Positions 43,814 to 53,767 are shown, counted from the stretch's first letter. The stretch: DNA of 64,000 bases from Chitinophaga polysaccharea (GCF_902150045.1 NZ_CABFVU010000003.1:1021902-1085901), one strand, 5' to 3'. Translations and numbers: made by a program. Notes: a model not told the origin generated them from the letters alone.

Positions 43814-44824
43814 ATGAAATATCTCCCGGTTGTACTGCTTATAGGTATATTAACCTTATCGTTGGCCTGTAAAAAAGAAGATGCATTAAAGGGAATAGAT
43901 AAGACCGCGTTATTTGCGGCACCAACAACAACGGAAATCAACGCGGTGCAGCAGTTATGGTCAGCGCGCAATCTGACCCCTTTAAACATAACGACCGAAG
44001 AAACACATGTCATCAATGCAAAATTATCACTGCATATTATTTCCTTTGAATTATCCGGCTCAAAGGAGTATGCAGCAGTACTGGTTCCGGTGACGGATCA
44101 CCCGCTGCCGGTAATGTTTTATGTGGGGGGATACGGAACGGAAAAGGAACCGGTAAATTCGATAAAAATAGGATTGACGGATGATCAATTACCGGTAATC
44201 TACGTGGTGCCATCCCTTAGGGGTCAGTACGTCAGCGTGGAAATAAATAATGTGGTCTATAAATCACCCTTGTCGCAGGGGTCACGCTTCGATGCGTTTG
44301 ATGGGGCAACCGATGATGTGATCGCCACGTTAACGGCTGTTGGCAATGTATTTCCACTGGCAGACACGGGAAGGGCCATGATCCGGGGTGGCAGCCGCGG
44401 AGGTACAGTAGCACTCCTGGCCGGGGAGCGCGACGGACGTTTTAAACGGGTGGCGCCTGTTGCATTTAATGTTGATTTTATCGGGCTAACGGCACAGTTA
44501 TATAATGACCGGACCTACAAAGAACAGTTTTTAACCGGCCTGGTTAATGGCACTATGACCATAGCGGAGACGCGGCAATTAATGATCGCCTCCTCTCCTC
44601 TTTACTTTTGCAGCCGCTTACCGAAAACACAACTGCATTGCGGGGAAAAGGACCGCATCACGCCAGCTTCACAGGGAGAATTATTATTTAACCGCATGAA
44701 AGATCTTGGGCTGGAAGACAAAGTGAAATTATTTATCTACCCTAATCGTACACACGATGATATTACTACCAATAATACTGAACTGCAAACAAGGATCAAT
44801 CAATTTTTCGGTGAGCTATGGTAA
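43814..44824 (+). CDS. Lipoprotein alpha/beta hydrolase (prolyl-oligopeptidase-like)
   Basis: A 336-residue lipoprotein with signal MKYLPVVLLIGILTLSLACK. The catalytic Ser sits in MIRGGSRGGTVALLAGERDG, the Asp in HCGEKDRITPASQGE, and the His in YPNRTHDD. This order matches S9/DLH-type serine hydrolases. It is about 100 bp downstream of the sorbosone-dehydrogenase-like gene on the same strand; linkage is possible. Substrate unknown. Confidence 0.8.
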   Translation: MKYLPVVLLIGILTLSLACKKEDALKGIDKTALFAAPTTTEINAVQQLWSARNLTPLNITTEETHVINAKLSLHIISFELSGSKEYAAVLVPVTDHPLPVMFYVGGYGTEKEPVNSIKIGLTDDQLPVIYVVPSLRGQYVSVEINNVVYKSPLSQGSRFDAFDGATDDVIATLTAVGNVFPLADTGRAMIRGGSRGGTVALLAGERDGRFKRVAPVAFNVDFIGLTAQLYNDRTYKEQFLTGLVNGTMTIAETRQLMIASSPLYFCSRLPKTQLHCGEKDRITPASQGELLFNRMKDLGLEDKVKLFIYPNRTHDDITTNNTELQTRINQFFGELW

Positions 44825-44848
44825 TGGGTGGATGATGCGGGTTTTACA

Positions 44849-45217
44849 CTATCTGGCATAACTTACCCTATTTGAATCACTCTCTTTGGGCATTGGAGCC
44901 ACTTCATATTTTAAATTCCATTCTTTTATGCTTTCTAAAATTGGTAAAAAGGCCAGGCCTTTTGCAGACAGCTTATACTCTACTCTTGGCGGTATTTCCT
45001 TATAGGCCAGTCTTTCCAGTAGTCCATCTTCCTCCAGCTCTTTTAGTTGCTCAGTCAGTACTTTCCTCGAAATGATTGGTATTATGGAGTCCAGCTGACC
45101 AAAACGAATGGTACGGGCGCCAATAACATCTATTATTATTGGTTTCCATTTATTACCAATGGTGCCAATAGCCCTTGTAAACGGGCAATGCGAATTGCAA
45201 AATCTGTCGTCTCTCAT
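44849..45217 (-). CDS. HxlR-family transcriptional regulator
   Basis: A 122-residue winged-helix protein from the ATG at 45217 (MRDDRFCNSHCPFTRAIGTI). HxlR pattern: IGNKWKPIIIDVIG, FGQLDSIIPIISRKVLTEQL, then the wing with IPPRVEYKLSAKGLAFLPIL. Two Cys near the N-terminus (FCNSHCPF) are candidates for redox sensing. It diverges from an SDR gene and is the likely regulator of the three-gene redox cluster at 45327-47650. Confidence 0.9.
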   Translation of the reverse strand: MRDDRFCNSHCPFTRAIGTIGNKWKPIIIDVIGARTIRFGQLDSIIPIISRKVLTEQLKELEEDGLLERLAYKEIPPRVEYKLSAKGLAFLPILESIKEWNLKYEVAPMPKESDSNRVSYAR

Positions 45218-45231
45218 ACTTTTAAAATTTG

Positions 45232-45273
45232 TAGTTACCCAATAGTAACTAGTATATACCATAATGGTTACTA
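45232..45273. promoter_or_regulatory. Operator array between HxlR and SDR genes
   Basis: TAGTTAC-N6-GTAACTA (45232-45251) is a 7-bp inverted repeat. The TAGTAAC half at 45243-45249 is repeated inverted as GTTACTA at 45267-45273, and ACCATAATGGT at 45258-45268 is another small palindrome. Three GTTAC/GTAAC half-sites in 42 bp fit binding by the HxlR dimer. A near-consensus -7 box (TACCTTTA) for the SDR gene follows at ~45291. Confidence 0.6.
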
Positions 45274-45326
45274 AGATAAACTATTGATGGTACCTTTACG
45301 AAACAAATTTAAAAACAGATCAAAAA

Positions 45327-46097
45327 ATGAGTAAACTAAAGAATAAAGTAGCAGTTATTACGGGTGGTAATAGTGGCATCGGGTTTGGCATTGCCCAGGA
45401 ATTTAAAAATGAAGGCGCTGTAGGAGCCATTGTTGGCAGAACCCAGGAAACTTTAGATAATTCTGTGGCTGAACTTGGTAGTAATTTTATTGCCATAAAT
45501 GCCGATGTAACCAACCTTGCCGACCTGGAAAGAGTGTTTAAGGAAACATCTGAAAAATTTGGTAAAATAGACGTGATCGTAGCCAATGCAGGTGGCGCAG
45601 CTACAGGAGCAACATTGGGTTCTGTGGCTGATATTGGCGAAGCTGACTATGACAAGACAATGGACTTAAACGTGAAAAGTGTTTACTTCACTGTCCATAA
45701 AGCACTGCCTTATATGAATGATGGTGGTTCTATTATCCTTATCGGGTCAAATGCAGGGCATCGGGCATATGCTTCATTTTCACTTTATGGTGCTGCCAAA
45801 GCAGCTGTTATTCACTTCGCAAAAGGATTTTCAAACGACCTTTTAGACAGAAAGATCAGAGCAAATGTAATATCACCGGGTACAACAGATACACCGGTAT
45901 TTAGCAAGTTTGTTCCTGCCGAACAACTGGAAGCGGTAAAAAAATACTGGGCAGATGTAATGCCGGTAGGCAGAATCGGGCAACCGTCTGATATTGGCAA
46001 AACAGCGGTTTTCCTGGCTTCTGATGAATCATCTTTTATGCTTGGTGCTGAGCTCCTTGTTGATGGTGGCCTGACCTATCTGGCGCCGGCTAAATAA
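45327..46097 (+). CDS. Short-chain dehydrogenase/reductase (classical SDR)
   Basis: A 256-residue NAD(P)-dependent SDR. TGxxxGxG motif as ITGGNSGIGFGIA, NAG motif as VIVANAGGAA, catalytic Ser in IILIGSNAG, YxxxK in FSLYGAAKAA, and ISPGTTDTPVF after the active site. First gene of a cluster divergent from HxlR, followed by an F420-type reductase-like gene and a second SDR. Probably part of an electrophile or carbonyl stress response. Confidence 0.93.
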   Translation: MSKLKNKVAVITGGNSGIGFGIAQEFKNEGAVGAIVGRTQETLDNSVAELGSNFIAINADVTNLADLERVFKETSEKFGKIDVIVANAGGAATGATLGSVADIGEADYDKTMDLNVKSVYFTVHKALPYMNDGGSIILIGSNAGHRAYASFSLYGAAKAAVIHFAKGFSNDLLDRKIRANVISPGTTDTPVFSKFVPAEQLEAVKKYWADVMPVGRIGQPSDIGKTAVFLASDESSFMLGAELLVDGGLTYLAPAK

Positions 46098-46153
46098 ATA
46101 CCTGATCCGAACCCGGCGTGGGTTTGTACCCGTGCCATTAAATAATTTCCAAA

Positions 46154-46777
46154 ATGAGCAAATCAGAAAACAAAATAGCGAGCTACGCAATTATCGGTTT
46201 TGGTAATATCGGCCAGGCCCTGGCCAGGGCATTTGCCCGCAAAGGCCTCGAAGTATCCGTTGCAACCACCCGCGAGCCGGAGAGCTTTGCATCCGCCGCA
46301 GCTGCGATAGGCCCTACCATCATTCCCAAAAAACTGGCGGAAGCGGTCAGGGCGGACATCATCTTTTTGGCTGTCCGTTTTGGGTCGCATCCGGATGTAG
46401 CAAAGGCACTACCCAGCTGGCAAGGGAAAACCATCATTGATGTGACCAATGCATACGGCGTGCCCCCTGAAGAGTTAGGAGGACAGTCTTCCTCCAGGGT
46501 CGTTGCACAGGCCTTCACCGGCGGCAAACTGGTTAAAGGTTTCAACCATTTGGCCGCTGCCGTCCTTGATCAGGATCCACCCGGGCACGGGGGTAAGAGA
46601 GTCGTGTTCCTGGCCAGCGACGATGACGGCGCAGCAACGGAAATTAGTGCGCTTGCGGAAAATCTCGGTTTTTCACCAATCAAACTGGGCGGGCTTTCGG
46701 AAGGTGGACTGCTTGTGCAGGCCCGCGGAAATAGCTGGGGTCAGTTGATCTTTAAGGACCTGATCAGGTTCAACTAA
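46154..46777 (+). CDS. NADPH-dependent F420-reductase-like oxidoreductase
   Basis: A 207-residue single-domain Rossmann protein. Dinucleotide motif YAIIGFGNIGQALARAFARK, then ADIIFLAVRFGSHPDV and the GKLVKGFNHLAAAVL strand, typical of the NADP-oxidoreductase coenzyme-F420-dependent (F420_oxidored) group. In Bacteroidota such proteins are usually generic NADPH reductases, not F420 enzymes. Middle gene of the HxlR-linked cluster. Confidence 0.86.
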   Translation: MSKSENKIASYAIIGFGNIGQALARAFARKGLEVSVATTREPESFASAAAAIGPTIIPKKLAEAVRADIIFLAVRFGSHPDVAKALPSWQGKTIIDVTNAYGVPPEELGGQSSSRVVAQAFTGGKLVKGFNHLAAAVLDQDPPGHGGKRVVFLASDDDGAATEISALAENLGFSPIKLGGLSEGGLLVQARGNSWGQLIFKDLIRFN

Positions 46778-46891
46778 TGAATCTCTTTCCGCTTGAGCAC
46801 CTTATGATGTTTTTATATTCTTCTCTGCACAAAGCTACCAGGAGTAACTTTATTAATCCCGCTTTGTCGTTCAATCATTAAAAAAGAAATA

Positions 46892-47650
46892 ATGGATAAA
46901 TTAAAAAATAAAGTAGCAATAGTTACAGGTGCATCAAAAGGAATTGGTGCAGGAATTGCGAAAGCATTTGCCCAGGAGGGTGCAAAGGTTGTTGTAAATT
47001 ATGCTTCAAGTAAAGACGAAGCAGAAAAAGTAGTAAAATCCATAACCGATAACGGAGGCACAGCAATTTCAGTGCAGGGCGATGTATCAAAAGAAGCTGA
47101 TGTGATCAGGCTGTTTGAAGAAACAAAGAACGCTTTCGGCACGTTGGATATTTTGGTAAACAACGCAGCATTTCAAGGATACACACCTATTGAACAAGTA
47201 ACAGCAGCAGCTTTTCATCAGCATTTCAACGTCAATGTTCTGGGGGCTATACTTGCTATCCAATCATCTCTGAAACTGTTTAGCGATAAAGGTGGCAATA
47301 TCATCAATATCAGTTCGGGGGCAAGCAAAATGCCTCTTCCCTCAGCCTCGTTATATTCTTCAACCAAAGCGGCGTTAGATGCTATAACGATCTCTTTATC
47401 GAAAGAATTAGGTGCAAAAAACATTCGTATCAATTCCATTTTGCCGGGCGCTACGGAAACAGAAGGCGCACGTAGTGCGGGTGTTACCACCGGCAGTGAA
47501 TATGAAAAAATGTTCATTGCCAATACACCGCTCGGTCGGAGAGGCCGGCCCGAAGATATTGCAAAAGCCACTGTATTTCTTGCTTCCGACGACGCAGCCT
47601 GGATTACCGGAGAACAAATCTCCGTTTCAGGTGGCATGTATGGCTTCTAA
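46892..47650 (+). CDS. Short-chain dehydrogenase/reductase (glucose-dehydrogenase/FabG-like)
   Basis: A 252-residue classical SDR: IVTGASKGIGAGIA, NNAAFQGYTPI, Ser in IINISSGASKM, YxxxK in SLYSSTKAALD, and C-terminal ITGEQISVSGGMYGF. It ends the HxlR-linked cluster and is followed by a good terminator. Only distantly similar to the SDR at 45327, so not a recent duplicate. Confidence 0.93.
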   Translation: MDKLKNKVAIVTGASKGIGAGIAKAFAQEGAKVVVNYASSKDEAEKVVKSITDNGGTAISVQGDVSKEADVIRLFEETKNAFGTLDILVNNAAFQGYTPIEQVTAAAFHQHFNVNVLGAILAIQSSLKLFSDKGGNIINISSGASKMPLPSASLYSSTKAALDAITISLSKELGAKNIRINSILPGATETEGARSAGVTTGSEYEKMFIANTPLGRRGRPEDIAKATVFLASDDAAWITGEQISVSGGMYGF

Positions 47651-47743
47651 ATTCACAAAGATAATGGAACAGAATTACTGGTTGACGTAGTTTCACCAAT
47701 TGCGCACTAAGATAACTGTTTCAAGAGTATAAGTTTTCTTTCA

Positions 47744-47772
47744 AATCCCTGTTTCTTCCGGAAGCAGGGATT
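47744..47772 (+). terminator. Terminator of the SDR cluster
   Basis: 12-bp stem with one G:T pair (AATCCCTGTTTC against GAAGCAGGGATT), loop TTCCG, followed by CTTTG. ~95 bp after the SDR stop. Confidence 0.75.
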
Positions 47773-47833
47773 CTTTGTTGCTTCAAATAACTTTATCAAA
47801 AGGAAAATTGAAGGTGACACGCAAGCAACAGAT

Positions 47834-49363
47834 CTATATCAAGGCATAATCCTCATAAAATAAAACAGTTATATTTTGCCCGGTACTGTTTGAAATACTA
47901 AAACCTGTACTATCATAAAGTATACCTACACCATTAGGAGAAGCTGTAGTTCCCACAAAAAAATTAGCTGATCCGCTCATTTTTGTCACTTTGCCTATTC
48001 CAAAAATAGCCGCCGTCCCCCATTCATTAATTGTATTGGAGGCATTGGAAGCAATAACCTGAATAAAGCTCAATGCTCTACTTACAGATATTGAATTCAA
48101 ACGATAGGAGCTCCCTGTTCCAAGAAGTATTGATTTGGCATTTTTCTTTTACCCCAAATAAATTGGTATATTTTCCTGTACATCCATAAGAGGAAAAATG
48201 TACTCAGCAGTTACAGGGAAATTAGTACCCTTATAGTATATAACCTCTGCAGATCGAACTACCATATTCGCGATAATAGCCGTCGCCTGCTGTTGTGGTA
48301 TCACAGTTCTTTATCGTTACTCTGTCTATCATAGTATTACCACCGTGTAAGTATAGCGCATAATTATTGGCATTAATACTTTGTTCTACTCTTATATTTT
48401 CAAATGAAACATTAGATGCAGATATCGTGGCACTTGAATTCAGTGATCTATCCCATAAGATGCCATGTGATCCGCCGGCATACTCATGTGTGCCATCAAA
48501 CACAACATTTGAAAGGGAGGTACCAGGCCGTATGTAAACACAAGGTCTTCTTTGAGCACCATTAGAGACCAGATATAAATCACGAAAAGTCGTAACGTCT
48601 ATGTCGCCTCCGCCATTTGTTGTTGTACCGGCAATATCAGATCCTAAAACCAACGGAAAATCAGCCCAGCTTTGTATTTCTCTGAATGTAGACGCCTCGC
48701 AGCCATTGATATCAATTCCTATACAAGTTCCGTTTTGATTTGTAAACCCGGGCAATACATGGATGTCGTGCATTAAAAATTTGGTTACCCTTTTTCTTGT
48801 GCTATCAGAATTGCCCAAAACCTGAACTGCAGTTAATTTCTTGCTAATACTGTCGGAAGTGGCCGTAATAGAAAAACCACAAAATTTATTGGCAACTAAT
48901 TTTCCGGTACTATCATCCAGAGGCTTGAACAAAAAGCAAGGCTTATTGTCGGAGTTGGGAACAAAGTAAATTATTGTCGAATCAGAGCCATTTCCAACAA
49001 AAGAAAAACCCGGTACATTAACTTCAATCGTTTCACTAATCAAATAATTACCAGGATGGAACGAAAACAGTTCTTGAGCGTGCTATAGACTTTTTAAATC
49101 CAGCAGTATCCAATACACTGCTTTTCCCTGTTGCCCCAAACCATCTTACACTGATTGGCTCTGAATACAGCCTGATCCATCTACCGGTTGGCAAAGAACC
49201 TTTAAACACCAGACCTCCATCAAGACTGGCTGAACTACTGTTATCCCAGTAAAATTGTCAGCCGCCGCCGTCACCAATATCATTATAGCCTAGCACAGTA
49301 CAAATGTACTCCCTGCTGAGCGCCGGAAACTGTCATTAAATCCAAAATTAGTTGAACGACCAT
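47834..49363 (-). pseudogene. Decayed pectate-lyase-superfamily (beta-helix) protein, paralog of 51223-53292
   Basis: On the minus strand from 49363, coding fragments in changing frames follow the order of the intact paralog. They are LSREYICTVLGYNDIGDGGG then TGA then QFYWDNSS; TGRWIRLYSEPISVRWFGAT; a frameshift near 49060; a long open part 49043-48231 (VPGFSFVGNGSDSTIIYFVP, RVEQSINANNYALYLHGG); another shift to FPVTAEYIFPLMDVQENIPI; then a final part to 47834. The GDGGG.FYWD and GRW.R motifs match GDGGGGEFYWD and GRWKR in the intact gene. At least one nonsense codon and three frameshifts are present. Such proteins are right-handed beta-helices acting on or displaying polysaccharide. Confidence 0.65.
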
Positions 49364-49538
49364 AGTGTTTTTTTAGGTTAACAAATATTCTGTAATGTAT
49401 ACTTTCGATGCGCATTCTATTTGCGTCAACGCAAAGCGGGTAGGTAAGCATATTTTTTATGCTTATGAAAATTAAAACTATCGGAAAAAGGATTAAAAAC
49501 TGGAATGCGGGGGCTCCTCATAATATCGGGTTATCTGT

Positions 49539-50864
49539 CTAATGCTTCTTTGCCAGCTGTAATGCCTGCGTCGTGGTGTAATACTTCGCTAACATATTGG
49601 GCACTTCCCATGCCGGCATACTCCCGGAGTTTACGTATAACAGGTACTTTTGCATGACACTGGCAAATGAGGCCTCATGTCCCTTTTTATAGGTGGCTGG
49701 AATAACCACTTCCCAGGCCTTTCCGCTTGCTTTTAAGGAAATCCCCGGGCAGGTGGCGGCAAGTACCCCGATACCCTGCTGTAAAGCTTCCGTACCGGCC
49801 GTTTTAAGCTCAATGTATAATGCTCCATCACGAATCACTATATCAGCCCCGGTGCCCCTGATCAACGAATAATGCGTATCACCTCTCCCTTCAGGGGCCT
49901 GGTACTTCCAGCTGACAGCCACCCGGGCGTGCACCTCTTTAATCCGGTAATCAAACGCCCCATTGGCATATACCTGCAATACACTGTCTTCATTTACATC
50001 CTTTAGTAAATAATCCGGGAAACGATCCTCGTTGGTAATCTCGTGAAACTGCGAAAAGGTCATGGCAGTAGGCCATCTCCGGGCGGAATCGATCAGGATG
50101 TCCACTTCGTAATGAATGACCTGATCCGGGAAACAAGTCCATTGAATAAGGTCCACCAAATGGGTGGTCACGTCTACGATCCCCTCTCCCTGCTGCGTTA
50201 CATCCATATACCAGGCGGGCCTTATAAGCACATTGCCCGCCACCTTCTTTTTAAAATGATGTACGCTTTCTTTGATAATAGCAGGCGCTGCAGGAGTTCC
50301 TTTTTCCAGTTTCCCAAATACAGATGGCATTTGCACAAGCTCCCGCTGCAGAATAGAGGTGATCTCATAGCGCTCGGTCATCATATCATATAGCTGTACA
50401 TGATGTTGCGCTGCTTCATTAAATGCTGCTTTGAGCGAGTCAAAGCCTGCTGCGTCAATGGCCATAGGTTTATCACTCAGCACATGCATCCCCGCATGTA
50501 CGCACCTGCGGATATAGGTTGATTTCAAACGGTTGTTACCGGCAATCACCACGATATTTTCCGCTGGCTGCGCCAGCAATTGTTGCAGATAATCAGGCCC
50601 TGTATACACTTCCTGTACCCAGTGTGTCGGCGAATCTTTTCGTTCATTAAAGGCCAGTACTGCTTTCCTGTACCGCTCTACCTCCGCTCCTTCCGGTGCA
50701 AAAACTTTCAGGAGGCTGTCAATTCCCGGATACATTTCCTGCTGTACCAGGGACGCATGAAAATGTCCTGGATCAAGTGCAATAAGTTTCACAGTAGTTG
50801 TTTTCTATGTTTCGCAGGCCATTAGCAGCACTGCCAGCGCCAGAAAGATAATACGTTGTTGCAT
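49539..50864 (-). CDS. Gfo/Idh/MocA-like oxidoreductase with Oxidoreduct_C domain; lipoprotein signal split off by in-frame TAG
   Basis: The main body (from GTG at 50792) is a 417-residue Gfo/Idh-type protein: LIALDPGHFHASLVQQ, AENIVVIAGNNRLKSTYIRR, GMHVLSDKPMAID with the active-site Lys, then GEGIVDVTTHLVDLIQW and the Oxidoreduct_C-type end. Directly upstream in the same frame, ATG at 50864 encodes a lipoprotein signal (MQQRIIFLALAVLLMACET) that ends in TAG at 50805-50807, 12 bp before the GTG. Reading through gives one 441-residue lipoprotein. With the stop, either an untargeted protein is made from GTG or the gene is dead. Preceded by a truncated transporter on the same strand. Confidence 0.8.
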
Positions 50865-50879
50865 GATATTTAAATTCAA

Positions 50880-51125
50880 TTACTTATTTTTTTCTTCCGG
50901 CACTTCATATAACTGCACCCGGGGTTTTAATAGTACCCGTGAAGAAATCCCAATCCTCCATCTCCTGATGAGATGACCGTAGGTGGAGGAAGATAGCAAA
51001 AGCACCCCGCATAAGATGTGTTTAAAATAAGGTATCAGTATCGCACTCACCCTGGTAACAAACCCGAAGATGAAAAACAACATGCCAATAATAAAAATAG
51101 AAATACGGGTGTCCCGTCTGCTCAT
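50880..51125 (-). pseudogene. Truncated FHS/FucP-type sugar transporter
   Basis: From an ATG at 51125 the protein begins MSRRDTRISIFIIGMLFFIF and continues GFVTRVSAILIPYFKH, the first transmembrane helix and 'LIP.lK' motif of fucose:H+ symporter (FHS) family MFS proteins. After that it departs from the family and ends after ~80 residues (RVQLYEVPEEKNK), whereas intact members have ~400 residues and 12 helices. An internal deletion is likely. It is 15 bp upstream of the Gfo/Idh lipoprotein, so the ancestral operon probably imported and then oxidised a sugar. Confidence 0.5.
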
Positions 51126-51222
51126 AGATCCTACTTTCCAGAATGAATGCAAGCGCATATTCAATGCGCAGAGGCTAGTTATTATTGTCTTGATATAAGT
51201 TGTTAACCTTAAAAGACAAAAA

Positions 51223-53292
51223 ATGATATTAAATTCAATGGCCTCACTCCAGGGCACTAACGGAACATCCCCTAATGAATATTGTAACTTACAAGGATAC
51301 TATATGCCCGGCGACGGCGGTGGTGGTGAATTTTATTGGGATCAAACCTCACAGGCGCCACATAACGGCATAACAGTAATCCAGGCGCTAAGCACAACAG
51401 GCAGATGGAAGCGGACCTTTAATGATGTTATAGACATAAGATGGTGTGGCGCCAAAGGAGATGGTATTACAGACAATTTAACTACTGTTCAGAACGCTAT
51501 TGATTTTTGCAGTGCCAATAGGTATTCCTTATACCTCTCTCCCGGAACATACGTATGCAACGGTACAATATGGTTAAAAAGTAACACTCACATATATGGT
51601 GATGCTATAAACAGCGTTCTTAGAATTAGTGCTGCCGGTAAGATCAGAAGTGAAAAAGGAGGAGTCAGAAATTTCTCATTTAATGACAACTACGCAACCG
51701 AGGTCATTCCACCTAACAGCGAAGACTACAACAATATTGTTCTTGCCGGTAACAGTCCTGCCGGAAGCTCAACAATTGCATTAAACACCACAGGAGAAAT
51801 TAATATTGGTGATGTGATTTATACTTATAACGGAGTTGACAATGCATGGGAAATACTTTCAAACACACAATATTCAGCCGAGTGGAATAATTATGAGAAT
51901 CCTTTGGCTCAAATGGAAATATTTGTTGTTACCTCTAAAACCGCCACTACTATCTCACTAAACAAACCTACCCTGTTTGATTATTACAGCGGCAATAAAC
52001 TTAGGAAACTTATAGGAATTGAAAATGTAGCATTAAACGATTTTACAATTGAATTTGTTAGCGAAACAGCCTATTCCATTTTATTGGAACAGTCAAGAAA
52101 TTGCCAGTTCAGTAATCTGAATATCATAAACGGCGGAATAAACCTTGTTAATAAGTGTGCCTGGAATGTTGTAAAAAATTGCACCATAAAAACTGAAACA
52201 ACCCGCTGTATAATGATTGATTCATTCAGCACCGGCAATAAACTGCTTCATAATATCTGCTACTATACACATGGTGGAGATGCAGCCATTCTTGTTATGA
52301 TGTCAAATAATAATATTGTAAGCAATAACACTATCGAGGGAAGTGGTCATTTACCTGCTGATGAAATTGGCATTTGTTGCCATGCCAGGAGTTATAGCAA
52401 TGTATTTTCTGATAATGTTGCTAAAAATATGGCGGAAGGATTTGGTATGTATTTTGGCTGCTGGTCAAACATATTTAATAGCAATAGCAGCAACCAGTGC
52501 TTCGTTGACTATTCACTTTACTACAGCGGCAAGGGAGTTGTTTCAAACGCTGTTTGTTATGGATCATCTGCCATCCGGGAGGGACAAGGCAGACTCAAAA
52601 GATCTATATCCCTGTTTGCGAGCAGAGATATTGAAATTTCCGGCTGCCTATTGGAAAAAAACCTATTAATACAGGCTTCAAAAAATTTTACAGTAAGCAA
52701 TAACACGCTATGGGGTGATATTACCTTGATTTCACCGGATTTATCCAATGGATCTCCCATTATAAAAGATAATAAAATCATTTCCAGCGGCAGATGTATC
52801 AGCATTCAAAACTCAGTTTACACCATCAATCCACCTTACCTGCCCATACTAATCGAAAATAATTACCTTGAAGGTAACACCGACAAAATCATTTATATCG
52901 ATAAAGCGGTGCACGTTTATATCCGATCCAATAGCTTTAAAGGAAACAATAAAATTGGAATTGGGTTCAACGATATAGCAAGTTTTACAGAAATCACACG
53001 GAACCACTTTATGGATTGCTCCATTGCGGTTGATTTTTCCGCATTCGTAAATAATGTAAGTACTTCCTATGCCAATGTAAATAACAATACATTTTCCGGT
53101 TGTGCTGCTCTTTATCAATCCTGGGTTTCCCCGGTAACAAATTCCTTTATTAAAAGCGGTGGAGTTTGTGGTTTCGAGATATTCAACCTGGCAACCTCAA
53201 CTCCTGTTACACCAGACAAAAAATGGGTTTATACAGCGACCGCTGATGGGCTCACGGGTATTGTTAATTGGAAAGAAATTCCATTGATCTGA
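51223..53292 (+). CDS. Pectate-lyase-superfamily right-handed beta-helix protein
   Basis: 689 residues. The N-terminal GYYMPGDGGGGEFYWD and GRWKRTF strands lead to IRWCGAKGDGITDNLTTVQN, the pectate-lyase-superfamily entry motif (WFGAkGDG.tDdt.a.q.A). The rest consists of parallel beta-helix repeats rich in N-x-I/F patterns (SNNTIEGSG, ITRNHFMDCS). No obvious signal peptide (an alternative start is 51238). It resembles phage tail-spike or capsule-active beta-helix proteins as much as secreted lyases; no catalytic residues can be assigned. It has a decayed paralog at 47834-49363. Confidence 0.82.
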   Translation: MILNSMASLQGTNGTSPNEYCNLQGYYMPGDGGGGEFYWDQTSQAPHNGITVIQALSTTGRWKRTFNDVIDIRWCGAKGDGITDNLTTVQNAIDFCSANRYSLYLSPGTYVCNGTIWLKSNTHIYGDAINSVLRISAAGKIRSEKGGVRNFSFNDNYATEVIPPNSEDYNNIVLAGNSPAGSSTIALNTTGEINIGDVIYTYNGVDNAWEILSNTQYSAEWNNYENPLAQMEIFVVTSKTATTISLNKPTLFDYYSGNKLRKLIGIENVALNDFTIEFVSETAYSILLEQSRNCQFSNLNIINGGINLVNKCAWNVVKNCTIKTETTRCIMIDSFSTGNKLLHNICYYTHGGDAAILVMMSNNNIVSNNTIEGSGHLPADEIGICCHARSYSNVFSDNVAKNMAEGFGMYFGCWSNIFNSNSSNQCFVDYSLYYSGKGVVSNAVCYGSSAIREGQGRLKRSISLFASRDIEISGCLLEKNLLIQASKNFTVSNNTLWGDITLISPDLSNGSPIIKDNKIISSGRCISIQNSVYTINPPYLPILIENNYLEGNTDKIIYIDKAVHVYIRSNSFKGNNKIGIGFNDIASFTEITRNHFMDCSIAVDFSAFVNNVSTSYANVNNNTFSGCAALYQSWVSPVTNSFIKSGGVCGFEIFNLATSTPVTPDKKWVYTATADGLTGIVNWKEIPLI

Positions 53293-53293
53293 T

Positions 53294-53345
53294 GATCATA
53301 AAAAGCGTGATATAATTTTCAGATTATATCACGCTTTTTATGATC
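53294..53345. terminator. Very strong terminator hairpin
   Basis: Perfect 23-bp arms (53294-53316 and 53323-53345) around a 6-nt loop, starting 2 bp after the beta-helix gene stop; the stem includes an A/T run, so it can terminate in both directions, facing the convergent YbjQ gene. Confidence 0.9.
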
Positions 53346-53437
53346 TTATTGAGCTAATTCAACAACTGTTTAAGCTGCGATGAGAATATACGCTGTACTG
53401 TCTTATCAACTGGGGGTAGTTTGTTATAACACAATGT

Positions 53438-53767
53438 CTAAACTTTTTCTACAACTACAGCAGTACCATAGGCCAATACCTCGGTAATACCGTTCATTAC
53501 TTCATTGGCATCGTAACGCATATTGATGACTGCATTAGCACCAATTTCCTGTGCATGGAGGATCATGAGCTCATAGGCTTCTTTACGGGTTTTCTCGCAT
53601 AACTCGGTATAAATTGAGCTTTTGCCCCCAAACAAACTCATAAATCCGCCTGCCATATTTCCAAGCAGACTGCGTGAGCGAACAGTTATGCCACGAACAA
53701 GGCCAAGGTGTTTGATGATTTTATAACCTTCCAAAGAGGTACTTGTGGTGATCAGGGTTGTATCCAT
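53438..53767 (-). CDS. YbjQ/UPF0145 family protein
   Basis: A 109-residue YbjQ-like (UPF0145, putative heavy-metal-binding) protein. The family opening TTLITTSTSLEGYKIIKHLG, LVRGITVRSRSLLGNM and the ANAVINMRYDANEVMNGITE strand are all present. It probably forms a homopentamer of unknown role. Single gene. Confidence 0.9.
   Translation of the reverse strand: MDTTLITTSTSLEGYKIIKHLGLVRGITVRSRSLLGNMAGGFMSLFGGKSSIYTELCEKTRKEAYELMILHAQEIGANAVINMRYDANEVMNGITEVLAYGTAVVVEKV

Noticed and set aside
33339..50807. Recoded stop codon (alternative genetic code or suppressor) to explain in-frame TAG/TAA
   Set aside because: All three stop types (TAG, TAA, and TGA in the beta-helix relic) occur as lesions, intact genes end normally with all of them, and indels occur too; decay or errors explain it better.
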